This document shows, piece after piece, positions 1 to 8,247 of a stretch of 64,000 nucleotides of DNA. The first letter of the stretch is position 1; the number at the start of each line of letters is the position of its first letter. Below the pieces are notes generated by a model. The model made no database searches and was not told where the DNA came from. It worked only from the letters and a program-made list of their open reading frames with translations. The stretch lies in the NCBI GenBank assembly GCA_964575425.1, contig CAZNRD010000009.1, forward strand, positions 1 through 64,000. Reading direction: 5' to 3'. Position numbers and translations under genes: made by a program. This DNA is from DATEAV01 sp964575425 (lineage in GTDB: Bacteria > Chloroflexota > Anaerolineae > Anaerolineales > E44-bin32).

Positions 1-116
1 TTCCCCAACTTGGCCCCGGCCGCTTGACTGTCTCATATGTACTGGACGAGTACAGAGGCTTGCCGCCGGCACCAATCTGCCTTAGAATTGTGCATCCCAC
101 CCTGGAGATGCACGCG

Positions 117-1451
117 ATGGCCAGCGACATTCTGAAGCGCGTCGTAGAGGACGGCGTCATGTTCGTTTGTCTGCAGTTCACCGATGTCACCGGCAGCGTG
201 AAGAGCGTCGACATCCCGGTTGGCCGGCTTGAGTCCGCGCTGGCGGATGGCGTATGGTTCGACGGCTCGTCTGTCGAGGGATTTGCCCGCATCCAGGAAA
301 GCGACATGCGGCTGGTCCTCGACACGGATACGTATGCCGTCTTGCCCTGGTCGAGTCCGGATCGGCGCAGGGCGCGGGTCTTTTGTGACATCTACTTGCC
401 GAACGGCCAGCCATTCGCAGGCGATCCGCGGGGGGTCCTGCGTCGGACGCTGGCAAGGCTGGAGGCCCGCGGCTGGAAGTTCAACGTCGGGCCCGAGCCC
501 GAGTTCTTCCTGCTGAAGCGAAACGGCCCGGATATGATCCATCCGGTCCCTTACGACGTCGGAGGTTACTTCGATTTCTCGGCAAGGGATGAAGCGCAGC
601 GGGTGCGGACGGAGCTGATGCTTGCCCTGGAGGCGATGGGGCTGGAGGTCGAGATGGGCCATCACGAAGCGGCCCTGGGGCAGCACGAGATTGACTTTCA
701 TTTCGACGACGCGCTGCACACCGCCGACAAGGTGGTGACGCTCAAGTGCGCCGTGAAGGCTCTGGCTGCGCAGCACGGGCTGGTGGCGACGTTCATGCCG
801 AAGCCGATCTTCGGCATCAACGGCTCCGGCATGCATACGCATCAGTCCATCTTCGACGCGCGCGGCGCGAACCTGTTCTATGACGGGAACGATCCCTACG
901 GCTTGTCGCAGTTGGCTTACGGCTTCATCGCCGGCCAGATGCTGCACGCGAGGGCCATGGCGGCGGTGGTCGCGCCGACAGTCAATTCGTACAAGCGCAT
1001 CGTGCCCGGCTATGAAGCCCCGGTCTACGTGTGTTGGGCGCAGATCAACCGCTCCGCCATGATCCGCATCCCCAGCTACTCGCCGGGCCTGACACAGTCG
1101 ACGCGCGTCGAACTTCGCTTCCCCGATCCTTCCTGCAATCCGTACCTCGCTTTCGCGGTCATGCTGGCCGCCGGGCTTGACGGCATCGAGCGAAACCTGG
1201 CTTGCTCGGAGCCGGTGAACGACCTCAACATCTACGAGATGAGCCCGGAGGAGCTTGCCGAGCGTGGGATCACTCAGCTTCCAGGTTCGCTGGCCGAGGC
1301 GCTCGAGGAACTGGCTGCAGACCAGGTGCTCGTCGCGACTCTTGGGCAAGAGGTGCTCGACGCGTTTGTGCGCGCCAAGCGCAGCGAGTGGGAGGAGTAC
1401 CGGACGCGGGTGATGGACTGGGAGGTCGAGTACTACCTGGAGAAAGCGTGA
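117..1451 (+). CDS. glnA: Glutamine synthetase, type I-alpha
   Basis: Cytosolic enzyme joining ammonia to glutamate with ATP. The 444-residue product carries the family landmarks: DGSSVEGFARIQESDM near the N-terminus, the ATP/metal segment KPIFGINGSGMHTHQS, and NSYKRIVPGYEAPVYVCWAQ followed by RSAMIRIP. The length and the NIYEMSPEE segment fit the GSI-alpha class, which is feedback-inhibited and not adenylylated; the Arg in GFARIQES matches the feedback-sensing Arg of Firmicutes enzymes. The frame stays open upstream to base 24, but the ATG at 117 has a GGAG 9 bases before it and gives the canonical N-terminus, so I prefer it; ATG 108 is the alternative. It converges with the queuosine transporter gene 13 bp downstream. 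The promoter lies too close to the window edge to judge. Confidence 0.95.
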   Translation: MASDILKRVVEDGVMFVCLQFTDVTGSVKSVDIPVGRLESALADGVWFDGSSVEGFARIQESDMRLVLDTDTYAVLPWSSPDRRRARVFCDIYLPNGQPFAGDPRGVLRRTLARLEARGWKFNVGPEPEFFLLKRNGPDMIHPVPYDVGGYFDFSARDEAQRVRTELMLALEAMGLEVEMGHHEAALGQHEIDFHFDDALHTADKVVTLKCAVKALAAQHGLVATFMPKPIFGINGSGMHTHQSIFDARGANLFYDGNDPYGLSQLAYGFIAGQMLHARAMAAVVAPTVNSYKRIVPGYEAPVYVCWAQINRSAMIRIPSYSPGLTQSTRVELRFPDPSCNPYLAFAVMLAAGLDGIERNLACSEPVNDLNIYEMSPEELAERGITQLPGSLAEALEELAADQVLVATLGQEVLDAFVRAKRSEWEEYRTRVMDWEVEYYLEKA

Positions 1452-1464
1452 GGCGGGCCGCCGC

Positions 1465-2157
1465 TCAGAAGCGGATGGGGCTGAAATCCGTGTACCGGTC
1501 GAAGTAGTCTTCCTCTTCGGCGCGCTTGAGGGCGTTGACGACGAGGTACGTCAGGGGAGTGGCGGCGGCCTCGTATGCGCTTTTCACCAGCCACTGCACG
1601 AGGACCATCTGCGCCAGGGCTGCCGCCGGGAGCAGGCCGGCGAACGCCACCGTGAGAAACGCGGCGGAGTCGACGGCCTGGCCGGCGAGCGTTGAAGAGA
1701 TCGTGCGCAGCCAGAGGTGACGCCCGGCGGTGCGCACCTTGAGCCGCGCCAGCACGAATGCGTTAAGGAACTCCCCCATCAGGTACGCGAGGAAGGAAGC
1801 GAGGAGCAGGCGAGGCGTGAAGCCGAGGATGGCGTCGTAGGCCTGCTGGGCCAGCGAGGGCCCAGCGTACGTGCCGGCTGTCCATAGGGCCGAAGGAGGC
1901 AGCAGACCACCAACCCAGATGGCGATGACGGCCAGCAGGTTGCAGGCGAAGGCCGTCCAGATGGCGCGGCGGGCCTGTGCGTAGCCGTACACCTCCGTCA
2001 GAATGTCACCGAAGATGTAGGCGAGGGGGAACAGGATCACTGCCGCCGGCAACTGCAGGCCAGCCAGGTCCACGATCTTGACCGCGATGATGTTGGAGAC
2101 GACCAGGGCCGTGGTGAAGGCAGCCACGACGGTGGGAAACCAGCGATACCTGCGCAT
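1465..2157 (-). CDS. Queuosine precursor transporter (COG1738/DUF165, YhhQ family)
   Basis: Predicted inner-membrane importer of the queuosine precursors preQ0 or preQ1. The 230 residues form about six hydrophobic segments. The N-terminal part VVSNIIAVKIVDL followed by LFPLAYIFGDILTEVYGY is the signature of the QPTR/YhhQ family, and the C-terminal half keeps the conserved AYLMGEFLNAFVLARLK. It is the last gene of the leftward ttuB-ttuA-queF operon, 8 bp after queF. QueF makes preQ1 from preQ0, so the neighbourhood supports the substrate. Family assignment is strong; whether it prefers preQ0, preQ1 or queuine cannot be told from sequence. Confidence 0.9.
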   Translation of the reverse strand: MRRYRWFPTVVAAFTTALVVSNIIAVKIVDLAGLQLPAAVILFPLAYIFGDILTEVYGYAQARRAIWTAFACNLLAVIAIWVGGLLPPSALWTAGTYAGPSLAQQAYDAILGFTPRLLLASFLAYLMGEFLNAFVLARLKVRTAGRHLWLRTISSTLAGQAVDSAAFLTVAFAGLLPAAALAQMVLVQWLVKSAYEAAATPLTYLVVNALKRAEEEDYFDRYTDFSPIRF

Positions 2158-2165
2158 GTTGCTGA

Positions 2166-2567
2166 TCAGCGCCGCCTGCCGTACTCGGCCTCGACGGTGA
2201 TGCCGATTCCGCCTCGCACCCCGAAGGCCGCCTCAACCCGGCACCAGCGAGGCTGCAGCGCCGCAACCAGATCGTCCAGGATCTGGTTGGTGACGTGTTC
2301 GTGAAACACGCCTTCGTTGCGATAGGACCAGAGATACAGCTTGAAGGACTTTGACTCAAGGATGCGCTGATCGGGGATGTACTCCACCGTCAGATGGGCG
2401 AAATCCGGCTGCCCCGTGGCCGGGCAGACGCAGGTGAACTCATCGCTCTCCAGGCGGACGACATAGTCGCGGTCCGGATGGTGGTTGGGGAAGGTTTCGA
2501 GGCGCTTGCTGGGCTCGGCCTTTCGCCCCAGCAGGGTCAGCCCTTTAAGGTCGGAGGGTTCTGTCAT
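2166..2567 (-). CDS. queF: NADPH-dependent 7-cyano-7-deazaguanine (preQ0) reductase
   Basis: Reduces the nitrile of preQ0 to the amine preQ1 in queuosine tRNA biosynthesis. The 133-residue protein is a short, unimodular QueF (tunnelling fold). It has the catalytic Cys in FTCVCPATGQPDF (Cys48, with the paired Asp55) and the defining QueF motif ESKSFKLYLWSYRNEGVFHE. The start ATG overlaps the ttuA stop (ATGA), so it is translationally coupled to ttuA. No GTP cyclohydrolase, QueD, QueE or QueC gene is in the window, so preQ0 must come from elsewhere in the genome or be imported by the adjacent transporter. Confidence 0.95.
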   Translation of the reverse strand: MTEPSDLKGLTLLGRKAEPSKRLETFPNHHPDRDYVVRLESDEFTCVCPATGQPDFAHLTVEYIPDQRILESKSFKLYLWSYRNEGVFHEHVTNQILDDLVAALQPRWCRVEAAFGVRGGIGITVEAEYGRRR

Positions 2568-3529
2568 GGCTCTGCCCTCGCTGGTGCGGGTCGGGATTGC
2601 CGTGCCCGCACCTTATCCCAGGTCCGGCAGAACGTGCATTGGCCGGGGTTTGAGGTTGGTTGGCGGCAGGTGGGGCAGGGATGGAGGGCAACGCCCTCGC
2701 CGGACCGCGGCTGGGCCAGCAAACCCTCCTGCTTCGCCTGAAGGAATGCCAGGTAGAAAGAGAGCTTCACGCCCGGGCGGTCGGCCTCCATGCGATTCAG
2801 GACGTCCTTGTAGTAGATCGAGGTCGAGCCAACCGCGTGTGGGCACTCGTCGTAGATGTACTGAATGCCTCGCAGGAGGGCGTAGGCCGCTGTCTCTCGC
2901 TCGTAGAAGCGGCAGAATGGCTTCACCTTGCGGGCGAAGCCGTCAACCGAGGCCTCGAGCACGGGTCCCTGCCGAGCGAGATAGCCAACGGACCAGTTGA
3001 GTGTGTTGCCGAAGAGGACGGCGGCCTCGTCGTCGAGGTTGTGGCCGGTGGCCAGCACGTCGTAGCCGCCTTCGCGCGCCACGCGGTTCATGATGTGGCG
3101 CTTGGTCAGGCCGCACAGCGAACAGGGCTTGACCTGGCCGCGGTGTGTGAGCGAGGCGGCTTCTGGGATGGTCGCACCTTCGGCCTGGGCCACGTCGACG
3201 ACGGTCAGACGCAGGCTGCGCGCGGTGGCGAACTCCCCTGCCAGGCGCTGTGACTCGGCCGAGTAGCTGATGCCGCCGTCGATCCCCAGGCCGATGTACA
3301 GGCCGTCGGCGTGATAACCCAGACGGTGCAGCACATCCCACAGGCTGAGCGAGTCCTTGCCGCCCGAGACGGCCACGAGGATTCGGTCGTCCCAACCGAG
3401 CATCCCATACTTCTCGACGAAGCGCTGAGTCTGCTCGGGGAGCCACTCCAGGAAGTGCTCGCGGCACAACGCCAGCTTGTGCTGGCGCATGTTGATGGCC
3501 GCCTTCTGGCCGCACCTGCGACAGCGCAT
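2564..3529 (-). CDS. ttuA: tRNA-5-methyluridine(54) 2-sulfurtransferase, TtuA-like
   Basis: PP-loop ATPase expected to thiolate uridine 54 of tRNA, a thermostabilising modification. Visible in order: an N-terminal zinc finger (CxxC at residues 3-6, then CREH), the ATP pyrophosphatase loop VAVSGGKDSL, the iron-sulfur cysteines of KPCSLCGLTKRH, a third cluster Cys in DECPHA, and a C-terminal CxxC...CxxC zinc finger. This double-finger layout separates TtuA from TtcA and TilS. It lies 10 bp after a ubiquitin-like sulfur carrier gene, the expected partner. The 321-residue length matches the family. Confidence is high for the TtuA/TtcA family and good for TtuA. Confidence 0.9.
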   Translation of the reverse strand: MRCRRCGQKAAINMRQHKLALCREHFLEWLPEQTQRFVEKYGMLGWDDRILVAVSGGKDSLSLWDVLHRLGYHADGLYIGLGIDGGISYSAESQRLAGEFATARSLRLTVVDVAQAEGATIPEAASLTHRGQVKPCSLCGLTKRHIMNRVAREGGYDVLATGHNLDDEAAVLFGNTLNWSVGYLARQGPVLEASVDGFARKVKPFCRFYERETAAYALLRGIQYIYDECPHAVGSTSIYYKDVLNRMEADRPGVKLSFYLAFLQAKQEGLLAQPRSGEGVALHPCPTCRQPTSNPGQCTFCRTWDKVRARQSRPAPARAEP

Positions 3530-3539
3530 CGGGACTCTC

Positions 3540-3755
3540 TCAGCCTCCGACCCTGTGTGGCGCGCCGCCTGAGATCACCGCCACCAACTTGATATCCTCA
3601 CCCTCCCGAAGGATCTCATCCTCGGTGATGAGCACGCCCTGCCGCGTTGCGAGCACGGTCTCAGGAAGTATGCCTACGTGGAGCAGCGCGTCCCGCAGCG
3701 TCATGCCGGGCCGGACTTCGTAGGTCTTGCCGCGCAGGACTATGTGCACACTCAT
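3540..3755 (-). CDS. ttuB: Ubiquitin-like sulfur carrier protein (TtuB/ThiS/MoaD fold), extended C-terminus
   Basis: Small beta-grasp sulfur carrier, 71 residues from the ATG at 3755 (a GTG three codons upstream is the alternative). In Thermus-type systems the C-terminal GlyGly is adenylated and thiocarboxylated, then gives sulfur to TtuA. The core ends in the usual VAVISGG, but seven further residues follow (APHRVGG), so the protein ends in a second Gly-Gly. It is the first gene of the ttuB-ttuA-queF-transporter operon. The carrier's activating E1-like enzyme and sulfurtransferase are not in the window. ThiS is the alternative assignment, but the ttuA neighbour argues for TtuB. Confidence 0.8.
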   Translation of the reverse strand: MSVHIVLRGKTYEVRPGMTLRDALLHVGILPETVLATRQGVLITEDEILREGEDIKLVAVISGGAPHRVGG

Positions 3756-3777
3756 CGGTCTCACATACCCGTTAGGA

Positions 3778-3807
3778 ATTCTACCCCACGCAGTCCAAGA
3801 AGGTCAA
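3778..3807 (-). promoter_or_regulatory. Sigma-70-like promoter of the ttuB-ttuA-queF-transporter operon
   Basis: Reading leftward: -35 TTGACC (3807-3802), an 18-bp spacer, -10 TAGAAT (3783-3778). The predicted start of transcription is near 3771, about 16 bases before the ttuB ATG. No other strong promoter appears within the four-gene operon. Confidence 0.7.
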
Positions 3808-3853
3808 ACGAGGCGGTGCGAACCCGGCGAGAAGCGTCGTTTTCGTGTGGTGG

Positions 3854-3871
3854 AGGCGGCGTCTGCCGCCT
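3854..3871 (-). terminator. GC-rich hairpin at the 3' end of the DUF1385 gene
   Basis: Perfect 7-bp inverted repeat (AGGCGGC / GCCGCCT) with a 4-base loop. It overlaps the stop codon of the leftward DUF1385 gene. No T-run follows, so it is at best a weak or factor-assisted terminator. Confidence 0.4.
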
Positions 3872-4805
3872 AGACCGTAGGCAGGGGAGAGGGAGTGGCG
3901 GGGCGATCGGATCGGCCTTGCTCCTCAGCGAGCAGGGCCTGGAAGGCGGCGATGGAGACCTCGAGCATCTTCGCATCCGGCTCGCGCGTCGTGAGGCGCT
4001 GCATGGCCAGGTTGGGGGCGGCCAGGGCTCGTGCCCAGGAGAGGTGCGACCAGCGCGAGGTCAGGCGGATGTACTCGTAGGCCAGGCCCGCCAGCACGGG
4101 GAGAAGAAGCAGTCGGCTGGCGAGGCGCGCTGCCAGTGGCAGTGGGCCAAGGGCGCTGAACAAGACGATCGATAGCACGACCAGCGTCAACAGGAAGGCG
4201 GTGCCGCAGCGAGGATGTTCTCGCGGAAACCGGGCCACCTGCTCGGTGGTCAGCGGTGCTCCGGCCTCAAAGGCATTGATGGTCTTGTGCTCTGCGCCGT
4301 GGTAGCGGTAGACCCGTTCGACGTCTGACCACAGTCCGATCGCCCAAACATACACAATCACGAGGGCCAGGCGGACCACACCCTCAAGGACGTTACCCCA
4401 CCAGGCGGTCCAATCCCACACTTGCTCGACCCAATGGGCCAGCGCCGCGGGCAGGAGGAAGAACACCCCGACGCCGACGGCCAGCGCGGCGACGAGGCTG
4501 AGCGCCATCGGCAGTCCGCTGACCCTCTGCTTCGCACCCACCTGAACATCGGCCGAGAAGGCCAGGGCGCGCATGCCGAGGACCAGAGCATCCCACAGGA
4601 GAAGGAGGCCGCGCAGGAATGGAAGCCGTGCCATGCGACTCTGATACAGCCTCCCCAGCCGCAACGTCTGCACGACAAGGCTGTTGTCGGGGCTTCGCAC
4701 CGCGATGGCACACGCGCGCTGACCGCGCATCATCACGCCCTCGATCACCGCCTGCCCACCGTAGGAGGGAAGCGACCCGGGTGTCGACTTCTTGTCGACG
4801 TTCAT
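3870..4805 (-). CDS. DUF1385 family membrane protein (YqhQ-like)
   Basis: About 311 residues. The N-terminal YGGQAVIEGVMMRGQ and the central YHGAEHKTINAFEAG followed by HPRCGTAFL are the hallmarks of DUF1385. Several hydrophobic segments lie at roughly residues 65-85, 95-120, 135-160 and 205-240, so it sits in the cytoplasmic membrane. The conserved His/Glu/Cys clusters suggest metal binding, but no reaction is established for the family. ATG 4805 is preferred to the TTG one codon earlier. It follows the M20 peptidase gene by 34 bp on the same strand and may be cotranscribed with it. Confidence 0.85.
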   Translation of the reverse strand: MNVDKKSTPGSLPSYGGQAVIEGVMMRGQRACAIAVRSPDNSLVVQTLRLGRLYQSRMARLPFLRGLLLLWDALVLGMRALAFSADVQVGAKQRVSGLPMALSLVAALAVGVGVFFLLPAALAHWVEQVWDWTAWWGNVLEGVVRLALVIVYVWAIGLWSDVERVYRYHGAEHKTINAFEAGAPLTTEQVARFPREHPRCGTAFLLTLVVLSIVLFSALGPLPLAARLASRLLLLPVLAGLAYEYIRLTSRWSHLSWARALAAPNLAMQRLTTREPDAKMLEVSIAAFQALLAEEQGRSDRPATPSPLPTV

Positions 4806-4839
4806 CAATGCTGGTCGTCCCGCGGATGTCCGTCGCGGC

Positions 4840-6213
4840 TCATTGGGTGTACTCGGCTAGGAAGCGGATCGTGGCCTCGATGCCGCGATAGAAGGTCGGC
4901 AGGTGCTGCTTCTCGTTGGGCGCGTGCAGATTGTCGTCGGGAAGGCCGTAGCCCAGCATCAGCGTCGGGACGCCGAGGAGCTGCTGGATCATGCCAACCA
5001 CCGGCACACTGCCGCCCATCCGGGCAAAGAGCGGCGCCTTGCCCCACACGGACTCGAGTGCCCGAGCGGCCGCCCGCACCGCCTTGGACTTGCGGTCAAT
5101 GATGGCCGGATGGCAGGAGGCGTGCTCTACCACTTCCCAGGTCACCGAAGGCGGCATGTTCGACTCGAGATAGGCGAGCAGGCTCGTTCGCACCTGATCC
5201 GGTGTCTGGTTGGGGACCAGTCGCATGGAGATCTTGGCCACAGCGCCGGATGGCAGGACGGTCTTCGAACCTTCGCCCGTGAAGCCGCTCAGGAATCCGT
5301 TGACGTCAAGCGTCGGGCGAACTGTGGCCCGCTCGGTCGCCGTGAAGCCAGGCTCACCTGCCAGCCGGGGGGCGCCTGTCTTCTGCAGCCACCAGGCGTC
5401 GGTCATCGGCAGGCTTGCCAGCTCCTTCCGTTCTTCCCGGGTGAGTGGCAGCACGGTGTCATAGAAGCCGGGAAGTGCAATCCGGCCGCGACGGTCCTTC
5501 ATACCCGCGATCACCCGACACAGGACGTTGGCCGGGTTTTCCACGGCGCCGCCGAAGGTGCCGGAGTGGAGATCGGTTGCCGGGCCCTTCACCCGGATTT
5601 CCAGGTAGATCAGGCCGCGCAGTCCGTAGGTCAGGGCCGGGAGGTCGGGGGCCAGGATTCCGGAGTCCCCGTTCAGGCAAAGGTCGCAGGCAAATCGATC
5701 CTGGTGCTGGCGCAAGAAGGGCTCAAGATGCGGCGAGCCGATCTCTTCCTCTCCCTCAACGAGGAACTTCAAGTTGAGCGGCAGGGCCGTGGTACGGATG
5801 AGCGACTCGATGGCCTTGAGATGGGCCACCATCTGGCCCTTCATGTCGGAGGCGCCGCGCGCGTACAGGTTCTCTCCTCGGATTTGAGGGTCGAACGGAT
5901 CGCTCTGCCATAGCTCGATGGGATCGACGGGCTGGACATCGTAGTGGCCGTAGAAGAGTAGAGTGGGGGCACCAGGTCCGGCCCGGCGCCACTCTCCGGC
6001 CACCACCGGGTGGCCCTCGGTGGGAAGCACGTCGACCGCCTCGAAGTCGAATGAGCGGAGCTGATCTGCCAGCCAGTCGGCTGCCCTGCGCATGTCGCGC
6101 TTGTGCTCGGTGAGGGTGGATACCGAAGGGATGCGGAGGAAAGCCTTGAGGTCTTCGAGGAAGCGAGAGTGGTGCTCTCGGGCGTAGGCGATGGCAGCGT
6201 CTGGTGAGGGCAT
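4840..6213 (-). CDS. M20/M25/M40 family dipeptidase (metallopeptidase)
   Basis: Zinc aminoacyl-dipeptidase of the CNDP/PepV-like M20 group, probably cytosolic and acting on di- or short peptides. Metal and catalytic motifs are in the expected order: YGHYDVQPVDP (His ligand and catalytic Asp), GASDMKGQM (bridging Asp), VEGEEEIGS (catalytic Glu-Glu), CLNGDSG (Asp ligand), and a late GGSVP with the C-terminal His in NLHAPNE. A long dimerisation insert lies in the middle. The frame runs upstream to 6345, but ATG 6213 follows an AGGAGG at ideal spacing and gives the right N-terminus. A strong promoter lies about 120 bp upstream. Exact substrate unknown. Confidence 0.9.
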   Translation of the reverse strand: MPSPDAAIAYAREHHSRFLEDLKAFLRIPSVSTLTEHKRDMRRAADWLADQLRSFDFEAVDVLPTEGHPVVAGEWRRAGPGAPTLLFYGHYDVQPVDPIELWQSDPFDPQIRGENLYARGASDMKGQMVAHLKAIESLIRTTALPLNLKFLVEGEEEIGSPHLEPFLRQHQDRFACDLCLNGDSGILAPDLPALTYGLRGLIYLEIRVKGPATDLHSGTFGGAVENPANVLCRVIAGMKDRRGRIALPGFYDTVLPLTREERKELASLPMTDAWWLQKTGAPRLAGEPGFTATERATVRPTLDVNGFLSGFTGEGSKTVLPSGAVAKISMRLVPNQTPDQVRTSLLAYLESNMPPSVTWEVVEHASCHPAIIDRKSKAVRAAARALESVWGKAPLFARMGGSVPVVGMIQQLLGVPTLMLGYGLPDDNLHAPNEKQHLPTFYRGIEATIRFLAEYTQ

Positions 6214-6333
6214 GCGGAAACCTCCTGCGGTGCGGATGACTTGCCGAAACCCGGGCAAGGGAGGCGCCTGGCCGGAGCCGCCGCCAAGCGGGCGCTTGGG
6301 TCGATGGGAGTTCCCCGGGTCCAGGGCGCGGGC

Positions 6334-6362
6334 ATTATAGCCCACCCATCAGGCGCGGCCAA
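6334..6362 (-). promoter_or_regulatory. Sigma-70-like promoter of the M20 peptidase/DUF1385 pair
   Basis: Reading leftward: -35 TTGGCC (6362-6357), 17-bp spacer, perfect -10 TATAAT (6339-6334). Transcription would start near 6327, leaving a leader of about 115 bases before the ATG at 6213. The -10 sits inside a small GGGC-ATTATA-GCCC palindrome. Confidence 0.7.
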
Positions 6363-6668
6363 GGGGGATGGTGTTGGTCTGAGGCCACTTGACGGCGGAG
6401 GATCTCAGCCGTGCCGAGGGGCTGGACGCACGGTGCGGGTCCGTGATAACCTTCCCTTCACTTTGCCGGGTTGGAGTTCTCCGCGCGGGAGTTGGCGCCT
6501 TTCCTCGCCTAGCCGGAGAGGGAGCGGTCGTCGACGGGCGGGTGGGCCGCGCACGCAGGCCCTTGCGTCGGCGAAGAGGTCACCTGCGTGGGCGGCATCC
6601 GGAGCCGTGGTCTCAGGCGTCTGACGCGTGGGACCACGCGGATGCGACCTCCGTGGCGTGCTGATTGG
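6363..6668. other. Intergenic stretch between divergent genes
   Basis: About 300 bp between the leftward peptidase promoter and the rightward ParB-fold gene. I see no convincing ORF, tRNA or repeat, and no clear promoter for the rightward gene. Confidence 0.4.
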
Positions 6669-7520
6669 ATGTCCCAGTCTGTGGCGCTTTCCGACTTGCC
6701 TGAGCTGGAGATTGTGCCAGCCGGTGCCGTCCGGCCGCATGAGCATGTCGACCCCGATCGGGTGCAGCTGCTGGTGGACCGTCTGCGCCGGGATGGCGTG
6801 CTGCGGAATCCCCCGATCGTTCTGCGTGTCGGAGAGCGCAACGAACGCTTCGTTGTGCTGGATGGTGCCACTCGGATGCTTGCCGTGGGGATGCTCGGCC
6901 TGCCTCACATCCTGGTGCAGGTCGTCCATGCCGGCGCGACGAGCGTGACGCTGGAGACGTGGAATCATGTCCTGCGCGAGGTCCAGCCCGTGGAGCTGTT
7001 GGGGGCGATCGAAAACCATCCAGAACTCGCCCTGGTGCACTCCGACGAGGATCGCGCGGCGTTCAACCTCAGCGCAGGTGGGACTCTGGCGTACCTGGCC
7101 CTGAGGGGTGGGCAGATTCTGGAGGTTGTGGCAGAGACAGAGCCGCTGGCCTGGTGCATCGCCAACCTGAATCGTCTTGTAGGGAGCTACCAAGGCAGGG
7201 CGAGGGTTGAGCGCGTTCCGCCGACCGGGGCGCGAGGGGCCGAGCGGATGTACGCGGGGATGGCGGCGCTGGTGGTATTCCGTCGTCTGGAGATTGAGGA
7301 CGTCGTGCGGGCAGCCGCGGCCGGGCATTTGCTGCCGGCTGGGCTGACACGTTTTGTGGTTTCGCCGCGGGCGCTGCGGGTGAACTACCCGCTGGAAGAG
7401 CTGGCATCTCCCCTGGCGCTTGAGGCGAAGCAGGAGCGGCTGGGGGAGTGGGTGAGGGAGCGCGTGGCAGGGCGTCACGTCCGTTACTATGCCGAGGCGA
7501 CCTACTTGTTTGACGAATGA
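6669..7520 (+). CDS. ParB/sulfiredoxin-fold protein, SerK/SbnI-like
   Basis: A 283-residue protein with a ParB N-terminal-type domain in its first 100 residues: VRPHEHVDPDRVQLLVDRLRRDGVLRNPPIV, written here as two parts, a helix then RNPPIVL, and then VLDGATRMLAVGMLGL. There is no ParB helix-turn-helix or partner ParA, so a role in chromosome partition is unlikely. Stand-alone proteins of this build include free-serine kinases (SerK, SbnI), and that is the closest functional idea I can offer. The C-terminal half, with a conserved-looking FVVSPRALRVNYPLEEL, is unassigned. The start is uncertain: ATG 6669 gives the cleanest N-terminus, with ATG 6642 as the alternative. It is transcribed alone. 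Confidence 0.6.
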   Translation: MSQSVALSDLPELEIVPAGAVRPHEHVDPDRVQLLVDRLRRDGVLRNPPIVLRVGERNERFVVLDGATRMLAVGMLGLPHILVQVVHAGATSVTLETWNHVLREVQPVELLGAIENHPELALVHSDEDRAAFNLSAGGTLAYLALRGGQILEVVAETEPLAWCIANLNRLVGSYQGRARVERVPPTGARGAERMYAGMAALVVFRRLEIEDVVRAAAAGHLLPAGLTRFVVSPRALRVNYPLEELASPLALEAKQERLGEWVRERVAGRHVRYYAEATYLFDE

Positions 7521-8247
7521 CGCCATGTTGCGCATAGCCGACGCAGGGATCAGATCGAGTTATCCGAGAGTTGTGTGCATCCGGGGAGAGGGCTGCGTGG
7601 GTCGCGGGATTGGTGGGCGGTTTTGCGCTGGCTGGGCGCTCTATTGGGAGTAGGAAATACCTCGGCGGCGGCCAGGGAAGGGCTCATGGTCTACTGCCGG
7701 TGCCGGGGGGAGCGCCGGCGGTTGGGTGCAAGAGCAGAGACCCGGGTATATAATGAGGCGTCGAGGCCTGGCGGCGGGGTGCGCTCTTTGGACGTTATTG
7801 AAGAGCGCGCGAGCGCCGGCAGGAGAGTGCTGGGAACGGGTGCAGCCGGAGCCGGGGGCGCGCCCGGCGTCCAGGGATGACAATGGACCTTCGGTCCCTC
7901 GATCCCACAGAGGCGCCACGACCCCCTGCGGAGACGACATTCCGTGAGGCATGGGCCGAGCCATGCCCGGATAGCGTGCATGTTCGCCCCAGTCTGCACC
8001 TGACCCCTTTCCAACGAGGGGCAGGCATCGACATCATCGGTAGCGACGAAGCAGGCGAGAAAGTCACCAGCGTCAGGTGCTTGACGCTTCTGCCCCGGCT
8101 GTGAGCCTCACGATGGATCTGCCGCCGCGACGAACCATGGGGAGTACTGGGCACGGCTCTTGCTCCACACTCCTGAGCTTGAGCCGGTCGATCAGACACA
8201 GGTCACATTCTCGATGACGGGGAGAACTCCCTCTCGCCAGGAGACCG
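7521..8247. other. Long intergenic region upstream of the SARP-type regulator
   Basis: About 730 bp with no supportable gene: the open frames here lack ribosome binding sites and family-like sequence. It holds a TATAAT at 7748-7753 without a good -35, and a variant of an interspersed 13-bp motif at 7529. It presumably carries the promoter of the large regulator gene, and an untranslated RNA cannot be excluded. Confidence 0.4.
7529..7541 (+). repeat. Variant copy of the 13-bp interspersed motif
   Basis: TGCGCATAGCCGA, 11 of 13 identical to TGCGCATAGCCAC, which occurs exactly at 26974, 32904 and 63428. Like those copies it lies between genes. Confidence 0.35.

Noticed and set aside
33..1349. 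438-codon open frame on the minus strand across glnA
   Set aside because: It mirrors a well-supported glutamine synthetase. Its translation is rich in Arg, Gly and His with no family motifs, the usual shadow of high-GC coding DNA.
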